Source of the DNA: Deltaproteobacteria bacterium
GTDB taxonomy: Bacteria; Myxococcota; B64-G9
Direction: 5' to 3'
Assembly: GCA_003647095.1 (NCBI GenBank)
Contig: QMME01000094.1
Location: forward strand, 1-11,839
Length of the DNA: 11,839 nt
Shown: one piece after another, positions 1 through 6,539 of the stretch
How positions within the stretch are numbered: the stretch's first letter is position 1
Layout: the number at the start of each line of letters is the position of its first letter
The notes under the pieces: generated by a model
Databases searched by the model: none
The model's input: only the letters and a program-made list of their open reading frames with translations
What the model was told of the DNA's origin: nothing
Made by a program: the position numbers and the translations under genes

Positions 1-1134
1 CGCAACATCCTGCCCACCCGAAATTTCCAGGCCGGCCGGGACCTGCAGTCGGTCAAGCTGGCCGGGGAACGCCTGCGCGACGAGTTGCTGGTCAAGCGTG
101 ACGGCTGCCTGTCCTGTCCCATCCGCTGCGGCCGCCACGTCAAGGTGCGCGGCCGGGAGGGCAAGGGTCCCGAGTTCGAGACCATCGGCCTGCTGGGCAA
201 CAACCTGGGTATCTTCTCCCTGGAAGACGTCGTCGAACTGGGACAGCTTTGCGACGACCTGGGCCTGGATACCATCTCCTGCGGGGGCACGCTGGGATTT
301 GCCACCGAGCTGAGCGAGCGGGGCCTGTTCGAGTCCTCGCTGGCCTGGGGTCGGGTGGATGCCTACCGGTCCATGATCAACGACATCGCCCGGCGCCGGG
401 GAGCGGGCGACGAACTGGCCGAGGGAACCCGGCGCCTGGCCGAGCGCTACGGCGGAGAGGAATTCGCCATCCAGGTCAAGGGCCTGGAACTGCCGGCCTA
501 CGATCCGCGGGGTTGCTTCGGCCAGGGCCTGGAATATGCCACTTCCAACCGTGGCGGCTGCCACATCCGCGGCAGCACCATGTTCCTGGAGGCCACCGGC
601 CCGGTATCTGTCAACCCGCACGGCACCCGGGCCAAGCCGGAGCTGGTGGTGCTGCAGCAGAATACCAACGCCGCGGTGTCATCGCTGGTGATGTGTTACT
701 TCTCTGCCTATGCCACCCTGCCGGCGGCCGTGTACCGCATGGATCCCAACAGCCGGACCTACAAGTTGATCATGGGGGCCATGGAAAGATCGGCGCCGCT
801 GCTGCGCCTGGCCCTGCGCTCCCGCAGCAAGATGAAGGTGATGTGGTTCGAGAAGCTGCTGTCGGCCGCCACCGGCCGGGACATCGGCATGGGCGGGTTG
901 GCGGAGATCGGCGAGCGGGTATTCAACCTGGAACGGGTCTACAACCTGCGCGAGGGTCTCGACCACAAGCTCGATCGCCTGCCGCGACGCCTGCTGGACG
1001 AGCCCACCTTTGCCGGCCGGGAACGGGGGGTGCCCCTGGGCGACATGCTCGGGGCCTACTACCGCTTGCGCGGCTGGGACGAACAGGGACGCCCCACCAC
1101 CCGAACCCTGAAGCGGCTGGCTGTCGACACCTGA
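1..1134 (+). CDS. aor: Aldehyde:ferredoxin oxidoreductase family protein, 3' part (5' end outside window)
   Basis: The frame is open from base 1 with no start, so the N-terminal third is outside the window. About 377 residues are visible, against roughly 600 for full-length AOR. AOR enzymes oxidise aldehydes (or related substrates) to acids with a tungsten bis-pyranopterin and one [4Fe-4S] cluster, passing electrons to ferredoxin in the cytoplasm. The visible part opens with the family phrase LPTRNF. Cys codons at 106, 115 and 127 form the CxxCxxxC cluster motif. A first pterin-contacting DxxGLD motif lies at 253-270, and GLEYATSNRGG follows, typical of the family. The fourth cluster Cys is probably codon 694. 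The second DxxGLC motif is degenerate here (SSLVMC, 679-696). The MoaD-like gene starts 16 bases after the stop, which fits an enzyme with its cofactor sulfur carrier. The family call is secure. The substrate is not readable, and family members also include BamB-type and glyceraldehyde-type enzymes. Confidence 0.93.
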   Translation, partial: RNILPTRNFQAGRDLQSVKLAGERLRDELLVKRDGCLSCPIRCGRHVKVRGREGKGPEFETIGLLGNNLGIFSLEDVVELGQLCDDLGLDTISCGGTLGFATELSERGLFESSLAWGRVDAYRSMINDIARRRGAGDELAEGTRRLAERYGGEEFAIQVKGLELPAYDPRGCFGQGLEYATSNRGGCHIRGSTMFLEATGPVSVNPHGTRAKPELVVLQQNTNAAVSSLVMCYFSAYATLPAAVYRMDPNSRTYKLIMGAMERSAPLLRLALRSRSKMKVMWFEKLLSAATGRDIGMGGLAEIGERVFNLERVYNLREGLDHKLDRLPRRLLDEPTFAGRERGVPLGDMLGAYYRLRGWDEQGRPTTRTLKRLAVDT

Positions 1135-1150
1135 ACCCGGGAGGAACGCC

Positions 1151-1399
1151 ATGGCCTTGTTCGTACCGCCGGTGGCACTGGCCCGCAAGCTGGGCCAGGA
1201 CAGCCTGCGCCTGGATGCGCCCGACGTGGGCAGCCTGCTGCAGGAAGTAAGGAAGCGGGTGGGAGAAAACGACTGGCCCGCCGGGCTGCACGCCACCGTC
1301 CTGGTCAACGGGGTGGCCATAGGCCGTCTCCAGGGAATGGCCACTCCCCTGGGTCCGGAAGACCAGGTTTGGCTGGCCCTGCCGGCGGGGGGCGGCTAG
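1151..1399 (+). CDS. MoaD/ThiS-family sulfur carrier protein
   Basis: This 82-residue protein has the length and pattern of a beta-grasp sulfur carrier: an N-terminal LFVPPVALARKLG strand region, a middle VLVNGVAIG strand, then GPEDQVWLALPAGGG. It ends exactly on glycines, as MoaD and ThiS do so that the C-terminal Gly can be adenylated and converted to a thiocarboxylate. MoaD donates sulfur to form the dithiolene of molybdopterin/tungstopterin. The start is ATG with GGGAGGAA about six bases upstream. It follows the AOR gene by 16 bases and is surely co-transcribed, so a dedicated role in making the tungsten pterin for that enzyme is the natural inference. A MoaD-like gene beside AOR is a recurrent arrangement. 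The end is Gly-Gly-Gly, one Gly more than the canonical pair. No MoaE or MoeB homologue lies in the window. Confidence 0.88.
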   Translation: MALFVPPVALARKLGQDSLRLDAPDVGSLLQEVRKRVGENDWPAGLHATVLVNGVAIGRLQGMATPLGPEDQVWLALPAGGG

Positions 1400-1451
1400 G
1401 GGATGGTTACCCCGGCGGATACTGGCTGGTATGAAACTATGACGGGTGGTG

Positions 1452-1480
1452 TTGACAGGCTCCCGGTGGCTGCCTAAACT
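1452..1480 (+). promoter_or_regulatory. Sigma-70-type promoter for the Hsp70 gene
   Basis: TTGACA at 1452-1457 is a perfect -35 box. A 17-base spacer leads to TAAACT at 1475-1480, which matches four of six bases of TATAAT. Transcription would start near 1487, giving a leader of about 36 bases before the ATG at 1523, with AAGGA at 1511-1515 as ribosome binding site. I see no CIRCE inverted repeat (HrcA site) and no clear sigma-32 box, so this Hsp70 may not be under classical heat-shock control. Confidence 0.65.
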
Positions 1481-1522
1481 CGCCGACTCGAAGGCGATTG
1501 GCAACCAGGGAAGGACGAAACC

Positions 1523-3097
1523 ATGGACGAAAACGATCCGGTGGTTGGCATAGACCTGGGTACTTCCTATTCCTGCGTGGCCGTGGTGGAAAACGGCCAG
1601 CCCACGGTCATTCCCAACGAGTGGGGAGAGCGCACCCAGGCTTCGGTGGTCTCGTTCATGGAAGACGGCCGGGTACAGGTGGGCAACGACGCCAAGCGGC
1701 GCATCCTCACTCACCCGCGCCAGACCATCTACTCGGCCAAGCGCTTGATCGGTCGCTACATCTTCTCTCCCGAGGTCAAGAAGGCCAAGGCCGTCATGCC
1801 CTACGAGATCGTCGAGGGGCCCAACAACGGCGTGCGCATCAAGGTGCTGGGAGAGGTGCTCAGCCTGCCCCAGGTCTCGGCCCTGGTGCTCAAGGAGATG
1901 AAGGAGATTGCCGAGAACTACCTGGGCCAGGAAGTCTCCCGGGCGGTAATTACCGTACCCGCCTACTTCAATGACAACCAGCGCCAGGCCACCTCCGATG
2001 CCGGCCGCATCGCCGGCCTGGAGGTCTTGCGCATCATCAACGAGCCCACCGCTGCCGCCCTGGCCTACGGCTTCGGCAAGCATCTCAACGAGCGGGTAGC
2101 CGTCTACGACCTGGGTGGCGGCACCTTCGACATCTCGGTGCTGGAGATCGGCCATGACACCTTCGAGGTGCTGGCCACCGCGGGTGACACCTATCTGGGC
2201 GGCGATGACATCGACATGCGCCTGCTGGACTACTTCGCCGACCTGTTCCAGAAGCAGACCAAGATCAACGTCCGCAAGGATCTCACCGCCCTGCAGCGAC
2301 TGCGCGACGTGGCCGAGGAGACCAAGAAGGCTTTCAGCCAGAAAAACTCGGTCAAGGTGCACATTCCCCAACTCTACACCGCTGCCGATGGTTCCACGCT
2401 GGACCTGGACACGGTAATAGACGACAAGACCTTCACCCGGTTGACCATGGATCTCGTCCAGCGCTCCTTCAAGGTCTGCGACGAGGCCCTGCAACTGGGT
2501 GGGCTCACCGTGCACGATCTCGACGGGGTGATCCTGGTGGGAGGGCCCACCCGCCTGCCGCTGGTGCGCCAGTCGGTGGAGCATTACTTCGGCAAGCAAC
2601 CCATGATCGGCATCGACCCCGACGAAGTGGTGGCCCTGGGCGCCGCCATCCAGGCCTATGCCCTGGTAGACTCCTCGGCCGAGGCCTTTCTGCTCGACGT
2701 CACCCCGCTGAGCCTGCGCCTGGCCACGGTGGGTGGCTTCACCGAACAGATCATCTCCCGCAACACCCCGGTTCCCATCGACCGTACCCGTACCTTCACC
2801 ACCTCCCGCGACAACCAGGAGCGCGTGCGTATTCGCATCTTCCAGGGGGAATCGAATCGCGAGGAGGAAAACGAGTACCTGGGCGAGTTCGAGTTCTCCG
2901 GCTTTCGCGTTGCTGCTCGCGGCGAGGTGAAGATAGAGGTGACCTTCGAGATCGACTCCAACGGTATTGTCAATGTCTCGGCCCGGGATCCGGAGACGGG
3001 CCAGAGTGCATCGACCACCGTCAAGTTCTCCAGCGGCCTGAGCGAGGACGAGATCCGCCGCGGTGCCGAGCAGGTACAATCGCTGGACCTGGTATGA
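1523..3097 (+). CDS. DnaK-like Hsp70 chaperone lacking the C-terminal lid
   Basis: This 524-residue Hsp70 is an ATP-driven cytoplasmic chaperone. The nucleotide-binding domain covers about residues 5-385: GIDLGTSYS at 9-17 (phosphate 1), INEPTAAALAYG at 172-183 (connect 1), DLGGGTFD at 196-203 (phosphate 2) and LVGGPTRLP near 338-346 (adenosine loop). The interdomain linker and first substrate strand follow as FLLDVTPLSL (389-398), then the beta substrate-binding domain to about residue 505. The protein ends at residue 524 after GLSEDEIRR, the point where normal DnaK (about 630-640 residues) continues into the helical lid and acidic tail. The TGA at 3095-3097 is clean, and a J-protein gene starts 34 bases later, so this looks like a genuinely short form rather than a frameshift. 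ATG with AAGGA seven bases upstream supports the start. It is probably a second, specialised Hsp70. No grpE or full dnaJ is nearby. Its client is unknown. Confidence 0.93.
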   Translation: MDENDPVVGIDLGTSYSCVAVVENGQPTVIPNEWGERTQASVVSFMEDGRVQVGNDAKRRILTHPRQTIYSAKRLIGRYIFSPEVKKAKAVMPYEIVEGPNNGVRIKVLGEVLSLPQVSALVLKEMKEIAENYLGQEVSRAVITVPAYFNDNQRQATSDAGRIAGLEVLRIINEPTAAALAYGFGKHLNERVAVYDLGGGTFDISVLEIGHDTFEVLATAGDTYLGGDDIDMRLLDYFADLFQKQTKINVRKDLTALQRLRDVAEETKKAFSQKNSVKVHIPQLYTAADGSTLDLDTVIDDKTFTRLTMDLVQRSFKVCDEALQLGGLTVHDLDGVILVGGPTRLPLVRQSVEHYFGKQPMIGIDPDEVVALGAAIQAYALVDSSAEAFLLDVTPLSLRLATVGGFTEQIISRNTPVPIDRTRTFTTSRDNQERVRIRIFQGESNREEENEYLGEFEFSGFRVAARGEVKIEVTFEIDSNGIVNVSARDPETGQSASTTVKFSSGLSEDEIRRGAEQVQSLDLV

Positions 3098-3130
3098 CCG
3101 TTCCGGAAGGCAGGTGGACAGCTTTTCACC

Positions 3131-3673
3131 ATGACGGCTGAGAGCAACGAATTTGTCAAGAGGGTGGCCGGCTGGCTGCAGGTTCTCGATCACATCGACT
3201 ACTACCAGCTGTTGCAGGTGGATCCCCGGGCCAGCCTGGGCCAGATCCGCGAGGCTTACCACCGGCAGTCGAAACTGTTCCATCCCGACCGCTACTTCCA
3301 CCTTGCCGACGACAAGCTCAAGAAGGCCATCTACCGCATTTCCAAGCGGGTGACCGAGGCCTACGTCACCCTGCGTGATCCCCGCAAGCGCCAGTTCTAC
3401 GACAAGCAACTGGTGGAGAGCGAACGGCGCCTGCTGCGTTACACCGAGCAATCCGAGCAGCAGGACAAGGAAGAGAAGAAGCAGCAGAAGGCCAAGACGG
3501 AAAAGGGCCGGCAGCTCTACCAGCAGGGCATGCAGGAGATGAAGCGCAAGAACTTCGTGGCTGCGGAAAGAACCTTCAAGATGGCCATGGCCTACGAGCC
3601 GGACAACGAGTTGTTCAAGCAACTGGCCGAGGAAGCCGGGCGCAACATCAAGACCGATTACCGCATCAAGTGA
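3131..3673 (+). CDS. J-domain protein with C-terminal TPR-like segment
   Basis: This 180-residue co-chaperone begins just downstream of the short Hsp70. The J domain spans about residues 22-93 (DYYQLLQVDP, then helix II, the HPD tripeptide at residues 51-53, then helices III/IV ending DPRKRQFYD). HPD is the motif that triggers Hsp70 ATP hydrolysis. A highly charged Lys/Glu/Gln stretch (about 105-125) follows, probably a coiled coil or helical linker. Next comes a TPR-like helical pair (about 125-160; GRQLYQQGMQEMKRKNFVAAERTFKMA), ending DYRIK. It lacks the Gly/Phe region, zinc fingers and C-terminal domains of DnaJ, so it is a class C-type J-protein. The gap to the Hsp70 stop is 33 bases. The ribosome site is weak (AGGTGG lies over ten bases from the ATG), but no better start is available. 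I infer a dedicated partner of the preceding Hsp70, the TPR region likely providing targeting. Confidence 0.9.
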   Translation: MTAESNEFVKRVAGWLQVLDHIDYYQLLQVDPRASLGQIREAYHRQSKLFHPDRYFHLADDKLKKAIYRISKRVTEAYVTLRDPRKRQFYDKQLVESERRLLRYTEQSEQQDKEEKKQQKAKTEKGRQLYQQGMQEMKRKNFVAAERTFKMAMAYEPDNELFKQLAEEAGRNIKTDYRIK

Positions 3674-3714
3674 ATGCCGATGCCCGCGAACTGCCACCTC
3701 CAGGCATGGCCTTG

Positions 3715-3741
3715 CCGGGGAAGTGATTCCCCGGTCGTTTT
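3715..3741 (+). terminator. Candidate intrinsic terminator or attenuator after the J-protein gene
   Basis: CCGGGGAA (3715-3722) pairs perfectly with TTCCCCGG (3727-3734) around a GTGA tetraloop of the stable GNRA class. TCGTTTT follows at 3735-3741. The stem is strong and the T tract short and interrupted. It would end the Hsp70/J transcript 42 bases after the J-protein stop. No obvious promoter fits between it and the next start at 3760, so read-through to cvpA is plausible and the element may only lower expression. Confidence 0.55.
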
Positions 3742-3759
3742 CGGACGCGGGCGGGTGAC

Positions 3760-4527
3760 ATGGTCGTAGACATCCTGGTGCTGGGATTGACCATGCTGTT
3801 CGGCCTGGTGGGATATCTCACCGGCTTCTGGTCCCAGCTGGTGCGCCTGCTGGCATTGCTGGGGGCCTACCTGCTGGCCGGGACGGTGGGTGGGGCCTTT
3901 GCCGGCAGCCTGGCCCGGGGGCTGGAGGTGCCGCCGCTGGTGGGGCGCATGGGGGCCGTGGGCCTGGCCTTCCTGGTGCTGTACCTGCTGCTTTCCACCT
4001 GCGGCTGGGCCGTGCTGCGCTCCTGGCGCCGCCGGCGCCGGCTTCGCGACGGCGATGCGTCTCGCCGCCGGGGGCAAGTGGATCGCTGGGCCGGCCTGGC
4101 GCTGGGCGCCGCCAAGGTGTTTGTCATGCTCTACCTGGTACTGTGCGTGGCGGTGTTGGCGGAAAAGCCGCTGGCCCGGTCGCTGGGACGGCAAGCGAGG
4201 GTGTTGCGCCAATCACGCCTGGCGGCCCTGGCCCGGCGCCACAACCTGCTGGCCGGCCTGCACCTGCCGGTGGTCGGCAACCTGGAAGGCCTGACCCGGC
4301 TGGCCAGCGATCCCGCCCTGCAGCGGAAAGCGGCCCGCGATCCCCGGGTGCGCCGCCTGCTCGAGCATCCCCAGGTACGGGCCCTGGCCGGGGATCGGGC
4401 GCTGCAGGCAGCGGCCCGCCGCAACGACATCTCCGCCCTGCTGGCCAATCCCCGGCTCAACCGGCTGTTGCAAGACCCGGAGATTCGCCGGCTGCTGCAG
4501 GAGATCGACCTGAGCGACCTGCACTGA
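3760..4527 (+). CDS. cvpA: CvpA-family inner-membrane protein with DP-repeat cytoplasmic tail
   Basis: This 255-residue protein starts VVDILVLGLTMLFGLVGYLTGF, the typical CvpA opening, and has four predicted membrane segments (about residues 2-20, 26-45, 65-86 and 110-133). An Arg-rich loop (about 87-109) lies between segments three and four. CvpA proteins sit in the inner membrane. In enterobacteria they are linked to colicin V production and envelope stress tolerance, but the molecular activity is unsettled. After the last helix there is a long, basic, Leu-rich tail. Its residues 181-250 repeat a pattern of D/N/H-P followed by charged and paired Leu residues (SDPALQ, RDPRVRRLLE, HPQVR, NPRLNRLLQ, DPEIRRLLQ). 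The ATG at 3760 has only a weak GGGTG upstream. Expression may depend on read-through past the hairpin at 3715-3741. The stop lies seven bases before the convergent nucleotidase stop. Confidence 0.83.
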   Translation: MVVDILVLGLTMLFGLVGYLTGFWSQLVRLLALLGAYLLAGTVGGAFAGSLARGLEVPPLVGRMGAVGLAFLVLYLLLSTCGWAVLRSWRRRRRLRDGDASRRRGQVDRWAGLALGAAKVFVMLYLVLCVAVLAEKPLARSLGRQARVLRQSRLAALARRHNLLAGLHLPVVGNLEGLTRLASDPALQRKAARDPRVRRLLEHPQVRALAGDRALQAAARRNDISALLANPRLNRLLQDPEIRRLLQEIDLSDLH

Positions 4528-4534
4528 AGCGGCA

Positions 4535-6412
4535 TCAACGACAGTAGGGGTGGTCGTTGCAGGGATGGGTATGCACGTCCCAGACCCGGCGCCAGTAGGG
4601 GCCCAGGGGGTTTTCCTGCTCGTCGTCGGAGTACATGTCTGCCAGGGGATCGCCGGCGGCCAACTGCCCGGCCACGCTGTACCAGAGCTTGACCTCTCCG
4701 CTGTCATCGGTGACCAGGGCCTGTTCCAGGGAAATCTTCTGGCCGCCGGCGTCCTTTGGATAGACGTTGAACTGGGACATCTGGTCGGCGATGTAGGAGC
4801 TGGTGCAGACCTGGAAAAGCGTTGTCTTGTCGATGAGAAAACCGCCCTGGGTGCGGTCGTAGATGACCGTGCCCGGGTCCGACTCGTCGATGTTCTGGTA
4901 GGTGGTTATTCGCTGCACGCAGGAATAGGTGCCGGCCCTGCTGGTGTCTATCACCACGCGGATGCCGGAGACGTTTATCATGAAGTCGTTGTCATAAAGG
5001 CCCCGGTCACAGATGGTGGCCTCCATCAGCAGCTGCAACTCGATGAGCTGCAGGTAGTACCTGGCCAGCGGGTAGCCCAGCTTGCCGTCGGGGCCGGTGC
5101 CCAGGGGAGTGGCGATGAAGGCGTCCTGCAGGGCCAGGGCGTTGTTGCCGGTGCGCGGCAGGCTGGCGCGCAGGTCCCCGCCGTTGGAGGCGAAGGCCAT
5201 CTGGGCTCCCGAGGCCCGGCGCATGGCGTCTGCCACCAGGTATCCCAGGTTGCCGTTCTCGTTCTCGCGGCGGGCCAGGTCCGCCGCCGAGTGGGTCAGC
5301 ACCTGGTCGAAGGCGCCGGTGAGGAAAGCTCCCGCGGCCGGCACCAGCGGGTACTGGCTGAGCAGGTTTTCCTCGACGTCATCGGCAAGCTGTTGCACCC
5401 GCTGTTGCACCTGCTCGTCGGCGGCCAGTTGATCGTCGATGGGAATGGTCTCCCCGGAGATGCTCACCTCGCCGCCGCTGCGGGTGACCTGCATCATGCC
5501 CAGGTAGAGACCGTAACAGCCCGCCTCCGACACCAGGGTGCGCCAGCCGGCCTCGACGTCGCTGTCGATGGCGAAGGCCGTCTCCGTGCGGATGTGGGTG
5601 TGGCCGCTGATGACGGCGTCGATGCCATGGGTCAGGCGGGCCAGCTCGATGCTCTCTCCCAGGGGTTGGCCGTTGTCCAGCACCAGGCCCAGGTGCGACA
5701 GGGCCAGGACCAGGTCCACGTGTTCCTGCTGGCGCAGCAGGTCGGCGATCTCCTGGGCCCGGCCGGCCAGCTCGTCGATGTCGCGGGAGAAGAAGGCCGC
5801 CTTGACGTTGGACACTGCCGCTGCGGCGTTGCCTACCAAGCCCATGAGTCCCACGCGCACCCCGCCGGGAGTTTCCACCACCACCCAGGGAAACAGCGAC
5901 TTGCCGGCTTCGCCCGGCTGGCCGTAGAGGGCCTCGAGCTGGTCATCGACGCTGCTGTCCGGGTTGAAGTGGATGTTGCTGGCCAGCAGTGGGATGGGAG
6001 GCTGGGAGGCGGCCTGAATCATCCGTGCCAGGCGTTGCTCGCCCCAGTCGAACTCGTGGTTGCCCAGGGCGGCGGCGGCGTAGCCCATCTCCTTCATGAA
6101 GTTGAGATCGGCGGCGCTCTGCTCGGCGGCCACCAGCATGGTACCCATGGTGAAATCGCCGGCGTCAACCAGCAACACGTCCCCGCCCTCCTGGCGGGCC
6201 TGCTTCACCAGTCCCATCCAGCGCGCCGCCCCGCCCACGGTGCCGTCGCCCTCGGCCGGCTGGTAGTCGCCGTTGGGCAGGCCCAGGAAATGCGAGTGGC
6301 GGTCATTGGTGTGGAAAACGGTCAGGGAAAAGTCGGCCAGGCCGGAACTGGAACAACCGCTGGCCGCAAACAGCAGCGTGGCCAGCAGGAAAGGCAGCTT
6401 GCACCGGTTCAT
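4535..6412 (-). CDS. 5'-nucleotidase/UshA-type metallophosphatase, predicted lipoprotein
   Basis: This 625-residue protein opens with a lipoprotein signal: basic start, hydrophobic core, and ASGC with the lipidated Cys at residue 20. The calcineurin-like phosphatase core shows all metal-binding blocks: HTNDRH (34-39; D37, H39), DAGDF (83-87; D86), GNHE (117-120), SH (239-240) and GHTH (270-273). The 5'-nucleotidase C-terminal domain follows with NLGYLVADAMR (388-398) and NGGDLR (410-415), which contributes to nucleotide binding. Such enzymes hydrolyse nucleoside 5'-phosphates or related phosphoesters outside the cytoplasm for phosphate or nucleoside salvage. Length is slightly above the roughly 550 of E. 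coli UshA. The extra part is at the C-terminus, ending in a Cys/His-rich tail (HTHPCNDHPYC). ATG at 6412 has an excellent AAAGGAG. It is transcribed divergently from the gene at 6540. Exact substrate is not readable; a UDP-sugar hydrolase or cyclic-nucleotide phosphodiesterase activity is also possible. Confidence 0.9.
   Translation of the reverse strand: MNRCKLPFLLATLLFAASGCSSSGLADFSLTVFHTNDRHSHFLGLPNGDYQPAEGDGTVGGAARWMGLVKQARQEGGDVLLVDAGDFTMGTMLVAAEQSAADLNFMKEMGYAAAALGNHEFDWGEQRLARMIQAASQPPIPLLASNIHFNPDSSVDDQLEALYGQPGEAGKSLFPWVVVETPGGVRVGLMGLVGNAAAAVSNVKAAFFSRDIDELAGRAQEIADLLRQQEHVDLVLALSHLGLVLDNGQPLGESIELARLTHGIDAVISGHTHIRTETAFAIDSDVEAGWRTLVSEAGCYGLYLGMMQVTRSGGEVSISGETIPIDDQLAADEQVQQRVQQLADDVEENLLSQYPLVPAAGAFLTGAFDQVLTHSAADLARRENENGNLGYLVADAMRRASGAQMAFASNGGDLRASLPRTGNNALALQDAFIATPLGTGPDGKLGYPLARYYLQLIELQLLMEATICDRGLYDNDFMINVSGIRVVIDTSRAGTYSCVQRITTYQNIDESDPGTVIYDRTQGGFLIDKTTLFQVCTSSYIADQMSQFNVYPKDAGGQKISLEQALVTDDSGEVKLWYSVAGQLAAGDPLADMYSDDEQENPLGPYWRRVWDVHTHPCNDHPYCR
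4536..4559. other. Inverted repeat at the convergent cvpA/nucleotidase gene ends
   Basis: CAACGAC (4536-4542) and GTCGTTG (4553-4559) form a perfect seven-base stem with a ten-base loop. It lies immediately after the cvpA stop and inside the last codons of the opposite-strand nucleotidase. The position suits a shared 3'-end structure for both transcripts, but neither strand has a following T run, so intrinsic termination is doubtful. Confidence 0.3.
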
Positions 6413-6435
6413 GAGATCTCCTTTCGTCGACCGGC

Positions 6436-6464
6436 ATGGTAGCAGTTTTGTCCTTCACGGTAAA
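6436..6464 (-). promoter_or_regulatory. Possible promoter for the 5'-nucleotidase gene
   Basis: On the minus strand, TTTACC (6464-6459) and TACCAT (6441-6436) each match four of six sigma-70 consensus bases with a 17-base spacer. The predicted start is about 20 bases before the ATG at 6412. The match is modest, but it lies in the only intergenic space available upstream. Confidence 0.35.
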
Positions 6465-6480
6465 CAACGCGAATGCTTTC

Positions 6481-6510
6481 TTGACCGCCGGCTCGGCACT
6501 GCCATAAAAT
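6481..6510 (+). promoter_or_regulatory. Sigma-70-type promoter for the gene at 6540
   Basis: TTGACC (6481-6486) matches five of six -35 bases. An 18-base spacer leads to TAAAAT (6505-6510), five of six -10 bases. Predicted transcription starts near 6517, giving a leader of about 23 bases that contains GGAGG at 6531-6535 just before the GTG at 6540. It fixes the start at 6540 rather than any farther-upstream in-frame codon, because those would precede the promoter. Confidence 0.65.
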
Positions 6511-6539
6511 CTTTCTTATTAGGGGTGGTTGGAGGAAAA

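Noticed and set aside
1400..1522. A CIRCE element, riboswitch or small RNA before the Hsp70 gene
   Set aside because: Apart from the promoter and ribosome site I find only a four-base GGGG/CCCC pairing (1399-1413), and no long inverted repeat.
923..3697. A 924-codon open frame on the minus strand opposite the Hsp70/J genes
   Set aside because: It is antisense to clearly real Hsp70 and J-domain genes. Its translation is Leu/Gly/His-rich and shows no family motif. Such frames are normal mirror effects of GC-rich codon use.
4550..6442. A 630-codon open frame on the plus strand opposite the 5'-nucleotidase
   Set aside because: The minus strand carries all nucleotidase motifs in order. The plus-strand translation is a low-complexity Val/Gly/Gln/His string with no recognisable domain.
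6273..6539. An 89-residue N-terminal extension of the 199-residue protein
   Set aside because: It would overlap the start of the divergent nucleotidase gene and begin upstream of the best promoter. GTG at 6540 has GGAGG just before it.
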